In this document: positions 26,657 to 35,318 of the stretch, piece by piece
How the letters are laid out: every line of letters begins with the position of its first letter
Position numbering within the stretch: position 1 is the stretch's first letter
NCBI RefSeq assembly: GCF_009865135.1
Contig: NZ_WWGH01000001.1
Span: 3,906,001 to 3,970,000 of the forward strand
DNA length: 64,000 bases
Reading direction: 5' to 3'
From: Streptomyces sp. SID8374
Lineage (GTDB): Bacteria > Actinomycetota > Actinomycetes > Streptomycetales > Streptomycetaceae
Notes under the pieces: generated by a model
Database searches by the model: none
Told to the model about the DNA's origin: nothing
The model's input: only the letters and a program-made list of their open reading frames with translations
Program-made: the position numbers and the translations under genes

Positions 26657-27730
26657 GTGGCCGAGCCAAGGATTCCCGAGGAAATGCTGGGAAATTATGC
26701 CCATATTCTGGGCGAAGTCGCCACCACGGGAAGGCGTCTGACGCGTAACGAACTGGAGATGCGGCGGGCGTTGGGCCGCGAGGCGGCCGACGCCGGCCAT
26801 CAGCTGCGTGCGCTGGTGACGATGCATCTGGCCCAGACACGCGAGGCCTGGCCAAAGGCGGCTGCCGGAAACAGCCCTGCCGTGGCCGATGCGGTGCTGG
26901 CCGCGGTGGAGCAGGCGGTCGACGCGTTCGCCGAGGGGTTCGAGCGGGCGCAGCGTCTCACCGTACGGCGGGAGGAGGCGGCACGCCGCGAGTTCATCGA
27001 CGATCTCCTCTACGGACGCAGCGACTTGGTCCGGCTCGCGGAGCGCGCCACCCGCTTCGGCCTGCGGCTTTCCCGGGCGCACGCGGTCGCGGTGGCGTCG
27101 GGCCCGGAGGCGTACACGGAGACGGACGCGGTGCCGCGGAGTGTGGAGGCGGCGCTGCTGACCCGGTTCAGCGGCCGCAAGATCCTGCTGACGACGAAGG
27201 ACGGGCGGATCGTCTGCATCGCCCCGGGCAGCCAGCCCGACGTCCTGCGCTACTTCGCCAAGCAGTCGCACGCGGCGACGGACGGCGGCCAGGTCGCGAT
27301 CGGCCGCCCGCACAAGGGCCCGGGCGGAGTGGTCCACAGTTACGACGAGGCGCTCGAAGCTCTCGACCTGGCGGAGCGGATGGGGATGGAGGACCCGGTG
27401 CTGTACGCCTCGGACCTCCTGGTCTACCCGGTGCTGACCCGGGACCGGCAGGCGATGGCGGATCTCGTACGCAGCGAACTGGGCCCGCTCCAGAAGGCGC
27501 GGGGCGGCGCGGAGCCGCTGCTGAAGACACTGGCGGTCTACTTCGACGCGGGGTGTGTGGCGGCCGAGACGGCCCGCCGCCTGGCGCTGAGCGTACGGGC
27601 GTTGACGTACCGCCTGGAACGCATCCACCAGCTCACCGGCTCCGACCCGGCGGACCCGATGCACCGCTACAGCTTGCAGACGGCAGTGATCGGCGCGCGC
27701 CTGCTGGACTGGCCGGCCAAGGAGCTGTGA
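26657..27730 (+). CDS. PucR-family transcriptional regulator
   Basis: GTG 26657 is 6 nt after GAAGGA, giving 357 residues; GTG 26651 in the same frame is less well placed. An N-terminal helical part (about 1-115), a GGDEF-like middle (about 130-250) and a C-terminal PucR HTH domain with LLKTLAVYFDAGC...ETARRLALSVRALTYRLERI (about 285-340). PucR-type proteins act on promoters of neighbouring genes, so control of the divergent flotillin operon and of its own gene is a reasonable inference. The palindrome 97 bp upstream is a candidate operator. Confidence 0.92.
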   Translation: MAEPRIPEEMLGNYAHILGEVATTGRRLTRNELEMRRALGREAADAGHQLRALVTMHLAQTREAWPKAAAGNSPAVADAVLAAVEQAVDAFAEGFERAQRLTVRREEAARREFIDDLLYGRSDLVRLAERATRFGLRLSRAHAVAVASGPEAYTETDAVPRSVEAALLTRFSGRKILLTTKDGRIVCIAPGSQPDVLRYFAKQSHAATDGGQVAIGRPHKGPGGVVHSYDEALEALDLAERMGMEDPVLYASDLLVYPVLTRDRQAMADLVRSELGPLQKARGGAEPLLKTLAVYFDAGCVAAETARRLALSVRALTYRLERIHQLTGSDPADPMHRYSLQTAVIGARLLDWPAKEL

Positions 27731-27780
27731 GGCCCCCGGCCGGCCCGTGAATGCGTAGGTGCGTACCCCTACAGGTCGAC

Positions 27781-28236
27781 CTACAGGTCGAACTCGTGCG
27801 GCGGCAGGTCCAGGGCGAAACACGCCTCACGCACGACGGCCTGCTCCGTCTTGTCGAAGTCGCCGTCGGCGCCGCCGATGATGATGCCGATCTGGATGAC
27901 GGCACGCGCCTCGGCGGGCTTCTTCTTCGCCTTGGCGATCTCCTGGAGCACGCTGACCTTGCCGAAGTCGAAGTCGGCGGTGAGCTTGTTCAGGTAGTCG
28001 TTGAACCGCCGCTGAAGGTCGTCCGCGGGGAAGTTCTTCAGGACGTCGTTGTTGGCGATGAGCGCCGCGACGCGCTGACGCTCGGACGCGTCGATGGAGC
28101 CGTCGGCGGCGGCGACCAGAGCGCACATGGCCATGCTCGCGTCCCGGAACGCCCCCGACTTCAGGTCGTTCTTCTTCGCTTCCAGCTGCGTCTGCATAGA
28201 CGAAGCGGATTCCTTGATCCGATCCCACAGGGCCAT
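27781..28236 (-). CDS. TerB-family protein
   Basis: 151 residues from ATG 28236 with GGAG. All-helical TerB fold: MCALVAAADGSIDASERQRV and IIIGGADGDFDKTEQAVVREA are the two EF-like acidic motifs of TerB. In tellurite-resistance systems TerB is membrane-proximal and works with TerC/TerD, but none of those is present here, so this is an orphan. A short inverted repeat lies 45 bp upstream. Confidence 0.92.
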   Translation of the reverse strand: MALWDRIKESASSMQTQLEAKKNDLKSGAFRDASMAMCALVAAADGSIDASERQRVAALIANNDVLKNFPADDLQRRFNDYLNKLTADFDFGKVSVLQEIAKAKKKPAEARAVIQIGIIIGGADGDFDKTEQAVVREACFALDLPPHEFDL

Positions 28237-28281
28237 GACATCTCCATACGTTGCGGTGCAATGCCGGAACAAAAGAAAACT

Positions 28282-28295
28282 CTACAGACGTGTAG
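28282..28295. promoter_or_regulatory. Short inverted repeat before terB
   Basis: CTACA-GACG-TGTAG in the terB promoter region, next to an unusually AT-rich stretch (AACAAAAGAAAAC). Possible operator. Confidence 0.35.
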
Positions 28296-28364
28296 AAGCT
28301 AGCAGGGAGGGCGGCCCCCCGCCCCGGGTTCAGGGGGTCTGACCAGCCCGCAGGGACAAGTTCC

Positions 28365-28421
28365 GGACAGCATGGACAGCACGACGGACAGCACGATGGA
28401 CAGGGCAACGGACAGCACAAC
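28365..28421. repeat. 12-bp-period GGACAG repeats
   Basis: GGACAG occurs at 28365, 28374, 28386, 28398 and 28410; the last four are exactly 12 bp apart with ACG/CACGA flanks. The repeat is in the 246-bp spacer between the antiporter stop and terB. No gene is seen in the spacer. Confidence 0.75.
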
Positions 28422-28482
28422 GGCCGGTCCAGGGCGCCGTGGTGACGGCGGCCCGAACCGGCCGGAGCGGAGCAGGAGTTGG

Positions 28483-29754
28483 TCAGTCGCCGCGAGCCTC
28501 GCCCGCGGGCTCCGGGGTGAGGTCGTCGTGGTCGCCGAGCCGGCGCTCGGGAGCGGCCTTGGGAGGCGCTTCCACCACCGCACCACCACCGGGCTTCGCA
28601 CCCCGCATGGTCTGGATCTTCTCGGCGAGGGGCTGCGTCCACCGGGCGGTGAGCGGGCCGACGATGACGAGGATCAGGACGTACGCGGTGGCCAGCGGCC
28701 CGATGCGGGGCTCGGTGGCCACGGCCAGACCGGCGATGACGATGGAGAACTCACCGCGCGCCACGAGCGTGCCGCCCGCCCGCCAGCGCCCGCGCGAACC
28801 GATGCCGGCGCGGCGGGCCGCGTACCAGCCGGTGGCGATCTTGGTGAGGACCGTGACGGCGGCGAGGACGGCGGCGGGCAGCAGCACCGGCGGGATGTCG
28901 GCCGGGTTGGTGGAGAGCCCGAAGAAGACGAAGAACACGGCGGCGAACAGGTCGCGCAGCGGCGTGAGGAGCTTGCGGGCCCCCTCGGCGACCTCACCGG
29001 AGAGGGCGATGCCGACGAGGAACGCGCCGACGGCCGCCGAGACTTGGAGCTGCTGGGCGACCCCGGCGACGAGCACGGTGAGACCGAGGACGACCAGGAG
29101 CAGCATCTCCGGGTTGTCGGAGGAGACCGCGCGGCTGATGAGGCGGCCATGGCGCAGGGCCAGGTACAGCACGAAGCCGACGGTCCCGAGCGCGATCACG
29201 AGCGCGAGGCTGCCGCCCGCGAGGCTGACTCCGGCGAGCATGGCGGTGAGCAGCGGCAGGTAGACCGCCATCGCCAGGTCCTCCATGACGAGGACGCCGA
29301 GGATGACGGGGGTCTCGCGGTTGCCGAGCCGCCCGAGGTCGGTCATCACCTTCGCGATCACGCCGGACGACGAGATCCAGGTGACCCCGGCGAGCGCGAC
29401 GGCACCGACGGGCCCCCAGCCGAGAATCAGGGCGGCCACAGCACCGGGCGTCGCATTGAGCACGAAGTCGACGGCACCGGACGGATACTGGGTCTTGAGA
29501 CTGGTGACCAACTCTGAGGCGCTGTATTCCAGCCCCAGCAGGAGCAGCAGCAGAATCACGCCGATCTCGGCGCCGACCATGGTGAACTCTTCGCTGGCGT
29601 CCAGCGGGATGAGCCCACCATGGCCGAAAGCGAGCCCCGCGAGCAGATAGAGCGGAATGGGCGAGAGCCCTATCCGCCCGGCGACCCGCCCGATGAGCCC
29701 GAGCCCGAGGATGACGGCGCCCAGCTCCACCAGCAATGCAGTCGTGTCATGCAC
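28483..29754 (-). CDS. CPA2 K+(Na+)/H+ antiporter (KhtU-like)
   Basis: 423 residues, about 12 TMs, with the CPA2/KefB-like phrases LLLLLLGLEYSASEL, WISSSGVIAKVMTDLG and TLVARGEFSIVIAGLA. No C-terminal RCK domain is present; the tail is a short Pro/Glu-rich segment. Starts at GTG 29754, 2 nt after the stop of the TrkA-C protein, hence coupled. Probably exports K+ or Na+ in exchange for protons under control of that protein. Confidence 0.95.
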   Translation of the reverse strand: MHDTTALLVELGAVILGLGLIGRVAGRIGLSPIPLYLLAGLAFGHGGLIPLDASEEFTMVGAEIGVILLLLLLGLEYSASELVTSLKTQYPSGAVDFVLNATPGAVAALILGWGPVGAVALAGVTWISSSGVIAKVMTDLGRLGNRETPVILGVLVMEDLAMAVYLPLLTAMLAGVSLAGGSLALVIALGTVGFVLYLALRHGRLISRAVSSDNPEMLLLVVLGLTVLVAGVAQQLQVSAAVGAFLVGIALSGEVAEGARKLLTPLRDLFAAVFFVFFGLSTNPADIPPVLLPAAVLAAVTVLTKIATGWYAARRAGIGSRGRWRAGGTLVARGEFSIVIAGLAVATEPRIGPLATAYVLILVIVGPLTARWTQPLAEKIQTMRGAKPGGGAVVEAPPKAAPERRLGDHDDLTPEPAGEARGD

Positions 29755-29756
29755 GG

Positions 29757-30227
29757 TCAGCCCTCCGCAATGATCTCGGAGAGCGCGTCGACGCCCTCAC
29801 GCGTTCCGACGGCGACGAGCGTGTCCCCGATGGCGAGTCGAAAGTTCGGTTCCGGAGACGGGTGCGCGCTGTGCGTACGCAGCACGGCGACGATGGACGC
29901 CCCGGTCCGCGTACGCGCCCGAGTCTCCCCCAACAGGCGCCCCCCGTAAGGGGATCGGGACCCGAGCGGAATGTGCTCGGTGACGAGGTCGATGCCCTCG
30001 GTCCGTACGGCGTCGATGGGCGCGGGGTCGATGAGGTGGGCCAGCGCGGTGGCCTCGGCGGTCGTCAGGGGCACGGACAACCGGCACGAATCGGGGTCGT
30101 CCTGTTCGTAGAACCCGATGAACCGCCGCCCGTCGTGGTGGACGACGACGGAGATGTGCTGCCCGGTCTCGGTGGTGAAGTCGTACTGAGCACCCACTCC
30201 GGGCAAGGACGTGCGACGGGTTCCCAT
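29757..30227 (-). CDS. TrkA-C regulatory subunit (KhtT-like)
   Basis: 156 residues from ATG 30227 with GGGAGG. The first 65 residues form a small beta domain (QHISVVVHHDGRRFIGFYEQ), the rest a TrkA-C/RCK-C domain (LGETRARTRTGASIVAVLRT, GDTLVAVGTREGVDALSEI). This matches KhtT, the cytosolic subunit that gates the KhtU antiporter, possibly by nucleotide binding. Two-gene unit with the antiporter. Confidence 0.93.
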   Translation of the reverse strand: MGTRRTSLPGVGAQYDFTTETGQHISVVVHHDGRRFIGFYEQDDPDSCRLSVPLTTAEATALAHLIDPAPIDAVRTEGIDLVTEHIPLGSRSPYGGRLLGETRARTRTGASIVAVLRTHSAHPSPEPNFRLAIGDTLVAVGTREGVDALSEIIAEG

Positions 30228-30430
30228 GACTACCTCCCGAGACGTGCGTCGGAGTCTCGGCGCACATGGTGATCTATTTATCCGGCCATTACCTTATCGG
30301 CAGGCCTGAACTGAACCACCGGTCTCGGCGCCCCGGAATCCCGCCATCCCCACGGCCGGAACGGTCACGGGCGGTCACGAACGGACGCAACGGTTCCGGC
30401 AGCGATTCGGCGGCGAGTCGGCAGCGAGGG
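30228..30430. other. AT-richer spacer before khtT
   Basis: 203 bp with a conspicuous AT-rich core (TGATCTATTTATCCGGCCAT near 30270) just upstream of the KhtT start, probably its promoter. Nothing else recognised. Confidence 0.5.
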
Positions 30431-30994
30431 TCAGTACTTCCCGTCGACCGGAATCCAGCCGGACCAGGACTCCGGCTGGTAGAACTTCCCGGTGTCACCG
30501 TCGTAGCGCAGGACCCGCAGACGTACGTTCCCGGTCTCGCGGTAGTCCTTGTTGCAGGTGGCCCAGGTGTTCACGCCGAGCTTGTTGATGCAGACCTCGG
30601 CGGCACGCCCGTAGTCGGTGTAGACCCCGACGGCGGCGGACATGCCGTCCTTCTGCGTATCGCCCGCCCAGACGATGTCGCCGTTGTGCTGGAAGCACCC
30701 CTTGGCACCGTAGGCGGCGGTGGCGCCGAGGCAGGTGCTGGTGGGAGCGGCCTTGGCGGCGGCCTGCACCGCGGAGGGGGCGTCGGCCTCTTCCGCCTCG
30801 GGCTCCAGGGAGGGGAGGTCCACCCCGGGCGCCGGAGCAAGCCCCTCGACGATCTTCACATCAGCCGGCATCTCGACTTCCTGGGGGCCGCCCGCGGACT
30901 CCTCGGCCAGCGCGGGCGCGGCCGTGAGAGCGGAGAACGCCAGTGCGGACGCACCAACGACAACGCTCGCCTTTATGCGCCAGTTTTCACGCAT
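30431..30994 (-). CDS. Secreted small Cys-containing protein
   Basis: 187 residues from ATG 30994. Sec signal peptide (residues 1-30, ending APALAEE), a Pro/Glu-rich linker (about 31-80), then a compact ~105-residue domain with four Cys (STCLGATAAYG, KGCFQHNGD, EVCINKLG, ATCNKDY) that could form two disulphides, and a Trp-rich end (QPESWSGWIPVDGKY). Exported; function not recognised. Confidence 0.85.
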   Translation of the reverse strand: MRENWRIKASVVVGASALAFSALTAAPALAEESAGGPQEVEMPADVKIVEGLAPAPGVDLPSLEPEAEEADAPSAVQAAAKAAPTSTCLGATAAYGAKGCFQHNGDIVWAGDTQKDGMSAAVGVYTDYGRAAEVCINKLGVNTWATCNKDYRETGNVRLRVLRYDGDTGKFYQPESWSGWIPVDGKY

Positions 30995-31125
30995 ATTTCA
31001 CTACCCCCGCACCTGACTCCTGTTTAGAAGTCACCCATTGTTGAATGTGAACAGGATGTGAGGCTAAGGGATCTCTGGGCACGGGGGAAGTTTTCGAAGG
31101 TTCTGAACACACGTGAACACACGGC

Positions 31126-31162
31126 AGGAGGGGCAGGCACCCGCTAGGCGCCTGCCCCTCCT
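31126..31162. terminator. Perfect 13-bp hairpin terminator
   Basis: AGGAGGGGCAGGC (31126-31138) pairs perfectly with GCCTGCCCCTCCT (31150-31162) across an 11-nt loop. It lies 35 bp past the stop of the lipoprotein gene and serves as its terminator. No U-tract. Confidence 0.75.
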
Positions 31163-31196
31163 CGCCCCTCCTGCCGCTGCTCCTGCTGGGCCGGCC

Positions 31197-31529
31197 CTAC
31201 TGCGCGTCGGGCGCCCCGGAGGCAAGCTCTCCATCGCTGCTCTCCTCGAAGGAGAGGTCGAGAGCACACTCCACCGGAATCCGATCGACAGGAACCGCAC
31301 ACTCCGAGGGCCCGGCCGCGCTCTGCCCCTCCATCCGGGGCGGCCCCGCCTGACGCTTACCCGTCTCGATGTTCCCGGTCATGCCCTCGACCGGAGCGGG
31401 ATCGGCCGAGGCGGCGGGCCCGGCGGGCCGGGACCTGTCCGAGGCATCCGACGGGACCGAACAGGCAGCGGCACCGGCCGCAGCGCACAGGACGAACACG
31501 GCCGAGGCCGCGACGGTGCGAAGACGCAT
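31197..31529 (-). CDS. Small secreted protein, probable lipoprotein
   Basis: 110 residues from ATG 31529. N-terminal MRLRTVAASAVFVLCAAAGA then AACS, a weak lipobox (A-A-A-C) that would place Cys23 at +1. The mature part is Ser/Pro/Ala-rich and low in complexity, with two further Cys (SECAVPVDRIPVECA). Function unknown. Confidence 0.65.
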   Translation of the reverse strand: MRLRTVAASAVFVLCAAAGAAACSVPSDASDRSRPAGPAASADPAPVEGMTGNIETGKRQAGPPRMEGQSAAGPSECAVPVDRIPVECALDLSFEESSDGELASGAPDAQ

Positions 31530-31773
31530 GAGATCCCCCTACGCGGACGCTCGGACACCCGAGCCACCAGTTGATCCACCGTGCCACAGAGCACGGCGCG
31601 GAAGGCGCGGAAAGTGTGAAGAAGCGCAGCCGTGGCGCGGCGCCCGATCGGACCAACGCGGCGTATACGTACGGCTGATGATGGAATAGGCACCACGCTC
31701 CGTATTCCTGCACGGCCGACTGTTCCGGCTGAAACTCCACCCGTCGTCGAGAAGGAGGACGCAGGGCGTGGCC
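31530..31773. other. Non-coding spacer
   Basis: 244 bp between two minus-strand genes. Open frames here have poor codon bias. The AT-richer part near 31660-31730 (CGTATACGTACGGCTGATGA) may hold the lipoprotein-gene promoter. Confidence 0.4.
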
Positions 31774-32325
31774 CTACCCGAACACCCTGGGCGCGAGCAG
31801 CTCCAGAGCTTCCTCCCACCGGAACTGCCCCGCCGCGCCACCGGCCTTGGGCGGGTGAGGTTCGTAGGAACCCACCAGAATCCCCATGTCCCGCAGCCGC
31901 CGCAGGCTTTCGGCATAGGCGGGATGGGCGGCCTGGGCGGAGTTGACGTACGGCAGGACGGCCGTGGGGATGCCGAACCCGTACGCCTCGCACAGGATGC
32001 CCAGGGCGAGGGTGTCCGAGATCCCGGCCGCCCACTTGTTGACCGTGTTGAAGGTGGCCGGTACGACGGCGATGGCGTCGGGGTCCGGGAGCGGCCGCGG
32101 CTCACCGGGAGCCCGCCAGGCCGACCGGATCGGATACCCGGTCTGCGCCTCGACGGCCGGCGCGTCGATGAAGGTCAGCCCTTGCGGGGTGGCGACGACA
32201 CCGACGTCCCAACCACGCTGCTGGGCGGCCGAGATGAGCTGCCCCACCTCACCGGCGATGCCAGCCGCACAGACGACGACGTACAGGAAGGGCTTCTTGA
32301 CCTGCTGCCCGGACTGAGCACTCAC
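31774..32325 (-). CDS. Flavoprotein (CoaC/HFCD-like decarboxylase fold)
   Basis: Start GTG 32325 follows GGGAG with 7-nt spacing; 183 residues. HFCD/flavoprotein fold: LYVVVCAAGIAGEVGQLISA (nucleotide loop), IAVVPATFNTVNKWAAGISD (PATxNT-like FMN-binding motif) and TAVLPYVNSAQAAHPAYAES. Relatives decarboxylate cysteine thioenolates or prenylate flavins. Standing alone, it is typical of Streptomyces flavoproteins of unknown substrate. Confidence 0.88.
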   Translation of the reverse strand: MSAQSGQQVKKPFLYVVVCAAGIAGEVGQLISAAQQRGWDVGVVATPQGLTFIDAPAVEAQTGYPIRSAWRAPGEPRPLPDPDAIAVVPATFNTVNKWAAGISDTLALGILCEAYGFGIPTAVLPYVNSAQAAHPAYAESLRRLRDMGILVGSYEPHPPKAGGAAGQFRWEEALELLAPRVFG

Positions 32326-32427
32326 GCGGGGCTCCCTTGATGACGGCTGGAGGGGTGGGTACGGCGGCTCCGGCAGCGTACGGCGACGTTCGCGGTGCCG
32401 CATCGGCAGACCGATAGGAACGGCCGG

Positions 32428-33312
32428 TCATGACACCCGGCGACCGGCGCCACCGTCAGCCGCCATCCGGCCCCAGACCTCCTCGGCCCGCTGACGCAGC
32501 GCGGGAACGAGTTCGGGATGGTCCCCCCGCTCGGCGCTCTGGAGGAGTTCGGTGATGACCACCAGCTCCGCGAAGCGCCCGGCGTCGCTCGCGAGGATGT
32601 CGGACAGCTCCGTCCGTACGCGCTCCGCGACCTCTGGCACCGCGAGGCTGTAGGCGTGCAGCAGGGCGGCGTCGTAACCGGCCGGGGCCACGCCCCAGCC
32701 TTCCCAGTCCAGGATGGTGAGTTCCGGCCCGCAGAGGTTGCCCCAGTGCAGGTCGCCGTGAGCGGTGGACCACGCGGGCACAGTCGTGGGCACGGGCCTA
32801 CCGAGGAAGGCGAGGTACGTCGGCATGGCCCGGTCCAGATAGGCCTGGCGTACGGCCATGCGCTCGGCTCGTACGGTGGCGAGGCATCCGAGGGCCGTAC
32901 GCAGGCCGCTCCACCAGGTCGCCGTCAGGCGGGGCGCCTCGGCGAGTACCGGGCTGGGGGAGAGGGCCCCGTCGGCGACGAACTCGTAGAGCTCCGCCCG
33001 GTAGGCGTCCTCCCCGTCCACCCACTCCCGTACGAGATGCAGACGGGGACGCGGTACGTGCCGGGGCACCAGCCGCTCGGCGTCCTCCGGCCCGGTCCAC
33101 AGCTTGCCGCTCACCTTGCCCACCGGGCTGTGGACGACACGCAGCCACCCGGACCCGTACGGACCGGTGGCGGGCTTACCGAGGGTGCGCCCCCGCCACC
33201 CCCACGCTTCCCGCGTGCCAGGGGAAGGAGCGGCCCCAAGCGCGGCGCAGGCCAGGGTATGAGCCGCACGCATGCGGTTGACGACGGCGGGGTCGTCAGG
33301 TTCCGAGAACAT
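32428..33312 (-). CDS. Aminoglycoside-phosphotransferase-fold kinase
   Basis: 294 residues from ATG 33312. APH-type catalytic core: AHGDLHWGNL (HxDxxxxN-like catalytic loop, about residues 189-198) and LTILDWEGWG (Mg-binding D-W-E). The N-lobe is short and the GxGxxG loop is not obvious. Could phosphorylate a small molecule; antibiotic resistance is not implied by fold alone. Confidence 0.87.
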   Translation of the reverse strand: MFSEPDDPAVVNRMRAAHTLACAALGAAPSPGTREAWGWRGRTLGKPATGPYGSGWLRVVHSPVGKVSGKLWTGPEDAERLVPRHVPRPRLHLVREWVDGEDAYRAELYEFVADGALSPSPVLAEAPRLTATWWSGLRTALGCLATVRAERMAVRQAYLDRAMPTYLAFLGRPVPTTVPAWSTAHGDLHWGNLCGPELTILDWEGWGVAPAGYDAALLHAYSLAVPEVAERVRTELSDILASDAGRFAELVVITELLQSAERGDHPELVPALRQRAEEVWGRMAADGGAGRRVS

Positions 33313-33381
33313 TGAGGCCCCTTCGAGGGAGAGCCGCCGACAGCAGGGCGCATGCCACACGGTTGTGGGGCACAACGAGCC

Positions 33382-34158
33382 TCACTCCCATCCGCCGAGC
33401 ATGACCGCGCGGACGATGTTCGCGAGGTGGGCGGGGCTTCCCGTGCCGGGGATGGGGGCGACGTGGGGTCCCAGGCCGAGGAGCCAGGAGAGCGGGGTGT
33501 AGACGTCTCCTTCGTGGGCGGCGCTTCCGGCGGCGAGCGGTCGGTAGGGCACGTACGGGACGCCGTGGTCGCGGCAGAGTTCCTGCACCGGGTCGTAACG
33601 GTCGTGAATGTTGAGGACGTTCTGTACGGCCGCGACGGTCAGCTCCTCGTTCCACCGGCGGAAGTCCTCGGCGTTGATCTTCGACAGGCCGATGTGCCCG
33701 ATCTTCCCCTCCTCCCGGAGAGCTTGGAGCGTGCCGAGCTGGTCTTCGACGGGCACCTCCCAGTCGATGCGGTGCAGATAGCAGAGCTCCAGCCGCTCCA
33801 CGCCCAGCCGGCGGAGGCTGCCCTCGACGGAGGCGCGGAGGTACGCGGGGTGGCCGAGGGGCATCCAGATGTCGGGCGCGGGCCGCACCAGGCCGACCTT
33901 CGTGGCGATCAACACCTCGTCGGGGTAGGGGTGGAGAGCCTCGTGGACCAAGTTTTCGACGGTGTGCGGACCGTAGGCGTCGGCCGTGTCGATGTGGGTG
34001 ATGCCGTGCTGGTGGACGGCTTGCCGGAGCAGACTGACGGCCTGGGCGCGATCCCCCGGGCCACCCCAGCCGCCGGGCCCGGCCAGCCGCAGGGTGCCGA
34101 GACCGAGACGGGACACGGTCTTCCCGGCGATCTCGATGGTTCCGCCCGGGGGGTTCAT
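33382..34158 (-). CDS. Aldo/keto reductase
   Basis: 258 residues from ATG 34158 (GGGAGCAGG upstream). TIM-barrel AKR with the motif ITHIDTADAYGPHTVENLV (catalytic D and Y), VLIATKVGL (K), and the LCYLHRIDWEVP strand with the catalytic His. Short AKR of the YdhF/PdxI-like class; NADPH-dependent reduction of an unknown carbonyl. Its ATG overlaps the stop of the preceding 72-residue gene (ATGA), so the two are coupled. Confidence 0.93.
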   Translation of the reverse strand: MNPPGGTIEIAGKTVSRLGLGTLRLAGPGGWGGPGDRAQAVSLLRQAVHQHGITHIDTADAYGPHTVENLVHEALHPYPDEVLIATKVGLVRPAPDIWMPLGHPAYLRASVEGSLRRLGVERLELCYLHRIDWEVPVEDQLGTLQALREEGKIGHIGLSKINAEDFRRWNEELTVAAVQNVLNIHDRYDPVQELCRDHGVPYVPYRPLAAGSAAHEGDVYTPLSWLLGLGPHVAPIPGTGSPAHLANIVRAVMLGGWE

Positions 34159-34373
34159 GCCCTGCTCCCAGGCGTCTGCCCGTGCCGCAGGCCGTGGTGG
34201 CGCCCGATTTCCACGTTGGTGTCCGTGACCTTCGACCAGTCCCCGATCCTGGTTGCCTCGGCCCGTTGCTTGGCCAGCGCTTCGCATACGTCGCAGTACC
34301 TGAAGGGCTTTGGAGGTGCCGGAGGATCCGCCACGTACACCGGCGGGGCCATCGTCGTCTTCGCATCGTCCAT
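34155..34373 (-). CDS. Small conserved actinobacterial protein, unknown function
   Basis: 72 residues: PPVYVADPPAPPKPFRYCDV, a CxxC, then EALAKQRAEATRIGDWSKVT and a His-rich tail. I recall this short Cys-pair protein as frequent beside XRE/DUF5753 regulators in Streptomyces. TAGCGT lies 8 nt before the ATG, so it looks leaderless. Overlaps the aldo/keto reductase start by four bases. Confidence 0.75.
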   Translation of the reverse strand: MDDAKTTMAPPVYVADPPAPPKPFRYCDVCEALAKQRAEATRIGDWSKVTDTNVEIGRHHGLRHGQTPGSRA

Positions 34374-34414
34374 GGGCAGTCACGCTAGAAAGCGGACGGG
34401 AGGGATTCGGTGCC

Positions 34415-34465
34415 ATGTTCTCGAATGTTCTCGCACATAGGTGGAATGTTCCTAGTTGTTCTCCT
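34415..34465. promoter_or_regulatory. Four helically phased TGTTC repeats
   Basis: TGTTC (mostly ATGTTCTCG) starts at 34416, 34426, 34447 and 34457, that is spacing 10, 21 and 10 bp, all on one face of the helix. The array is in the divergent spacer between the 72-residue gene and the DUF6879 gene, a natural place for a regulator to bind. Confidence 0.6.
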
Positions 34466-34556
34466 GTGCTGCTGCGAATCTGTACTGCGGGGGAGAGTCT
34501 CCGGTCATGCTGCTTATCGGCAGAAGCATGTGGCTCGGGAAAGGGACGTGGGGACG

Positions 34557-35291
34557 ATGGCTCGGAACCTTCGCTTCAACGGAACAGGGTCAGGCGGGGG
34601 CGGATGCCCCTCCGTGCACGAGGACTTGGACAGTGGTGAGGTGGTCGTTCACGGCCCACCGCTCACTGACCCCGAGGACATCGCCCAGCTCCAGCATCTG
34701 AACGAAGGTGAGGTGCCCATCGTGGTGCCGCGTGATCTGCTGGTGGACTTCGCTCCCAGGAACCGAACCCCTCGCATCGTTGACCTGGAGGCGTTCGGGA
34801 AGCTGTTCGCCACCTTCGAGCACACTGCCTGGCGACTGGAGACGCGTCGCAGGTTCGCGTCCGACGAAGCGACCGACACCTATGCCCAGTTCCAGGCAGG
34901 ACGGCCCGTCGACTGGGATTACGAGGACGACTGGTGCCGGAACGCCCGGGCGCAAACCGCCCTGGGGAAGCGGTTCGAGCGGGTCAGGATCGTCGACAAC
35001 CCGCCGACGCCTGGGCAGCTCTACCTCCTCGACAATGCGCGTCGCAACTGCGCCGTCGGGGAAGACATCCGGAATCTGTGGCGCACCGATGCCGAGCGGC
35101 TGCGGCTTCCCTCCGAAGACTTCTGGATCTTCGATTCGCGGCTTGTCGCTCTCCTGAACTTCGACGCGGACGACCAACTCGTCGACGTGGAGCTGATCAC
35201 CGAGCCGGCCATCGTGAACCGGTACGCACAAGTGCGCGATGCAGCTTGGCACTTCGCGATCCGCTGCGACGCCTTCGCGGCGAACCTCTGA
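34557..35291 (+). CDS. DUF6879-type protein with fused N-terminal small domain
   Basis: 244 residues from ATG 34557. Residues about 1-70 (NLRFNGTGSGGGGCPSVHED, then VVVHGPPLTDPEDIAQLQHL) resemble a small protein that I recall being encoded separately upstream of DUF6879 genes. Residues about 74-244 are the DUF6879 domain (RIVDLEAFGKLFATFEHTAW...). Here both are in one frame without a stop. DUF6879 proteins accompany WhiJ-like XRE regulators in Streptomyces, as here. Molecular role unknown. Confidence 0.82.
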   Translation: MARNLRFNGTGSGGGGCPSVHEDLDSGEVVVHGPPLTDPEDIAQLQHLNEGEVPIVVPRDLLVDFAPRNRTPRIVDLEAFGKLFATFEHTAWRLETRRRFASDEATDTYAQFQAGRPVDWDYEDDWCRNARAQTALGKRFERVRIVDNPPTPGQLYLLDNARRNCAVGEDIRNLWRTDAERLRLPSEDFWIFDSRLVALLNFDADDQLVDVELITEPAIVNRYAQVRDAAWHFAIRCDAFAANL

Positions 35292-35305
35292 CCCAGCCGA
35301 GCAGT

Positions 35306-35318
35306 TAGCGTGTGACCG
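35306..35318 (+). promoter_or_regulatory. -10 of leaderless XRE-gene start
   Basis: TAGCGT at 35306-35311, then 7 nt to GTG 35319. No Shine-Dalgarno. It sits 15 nt after the DUF6879 stop, so the regulator can be expressed independently. Confidence 0.55.
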
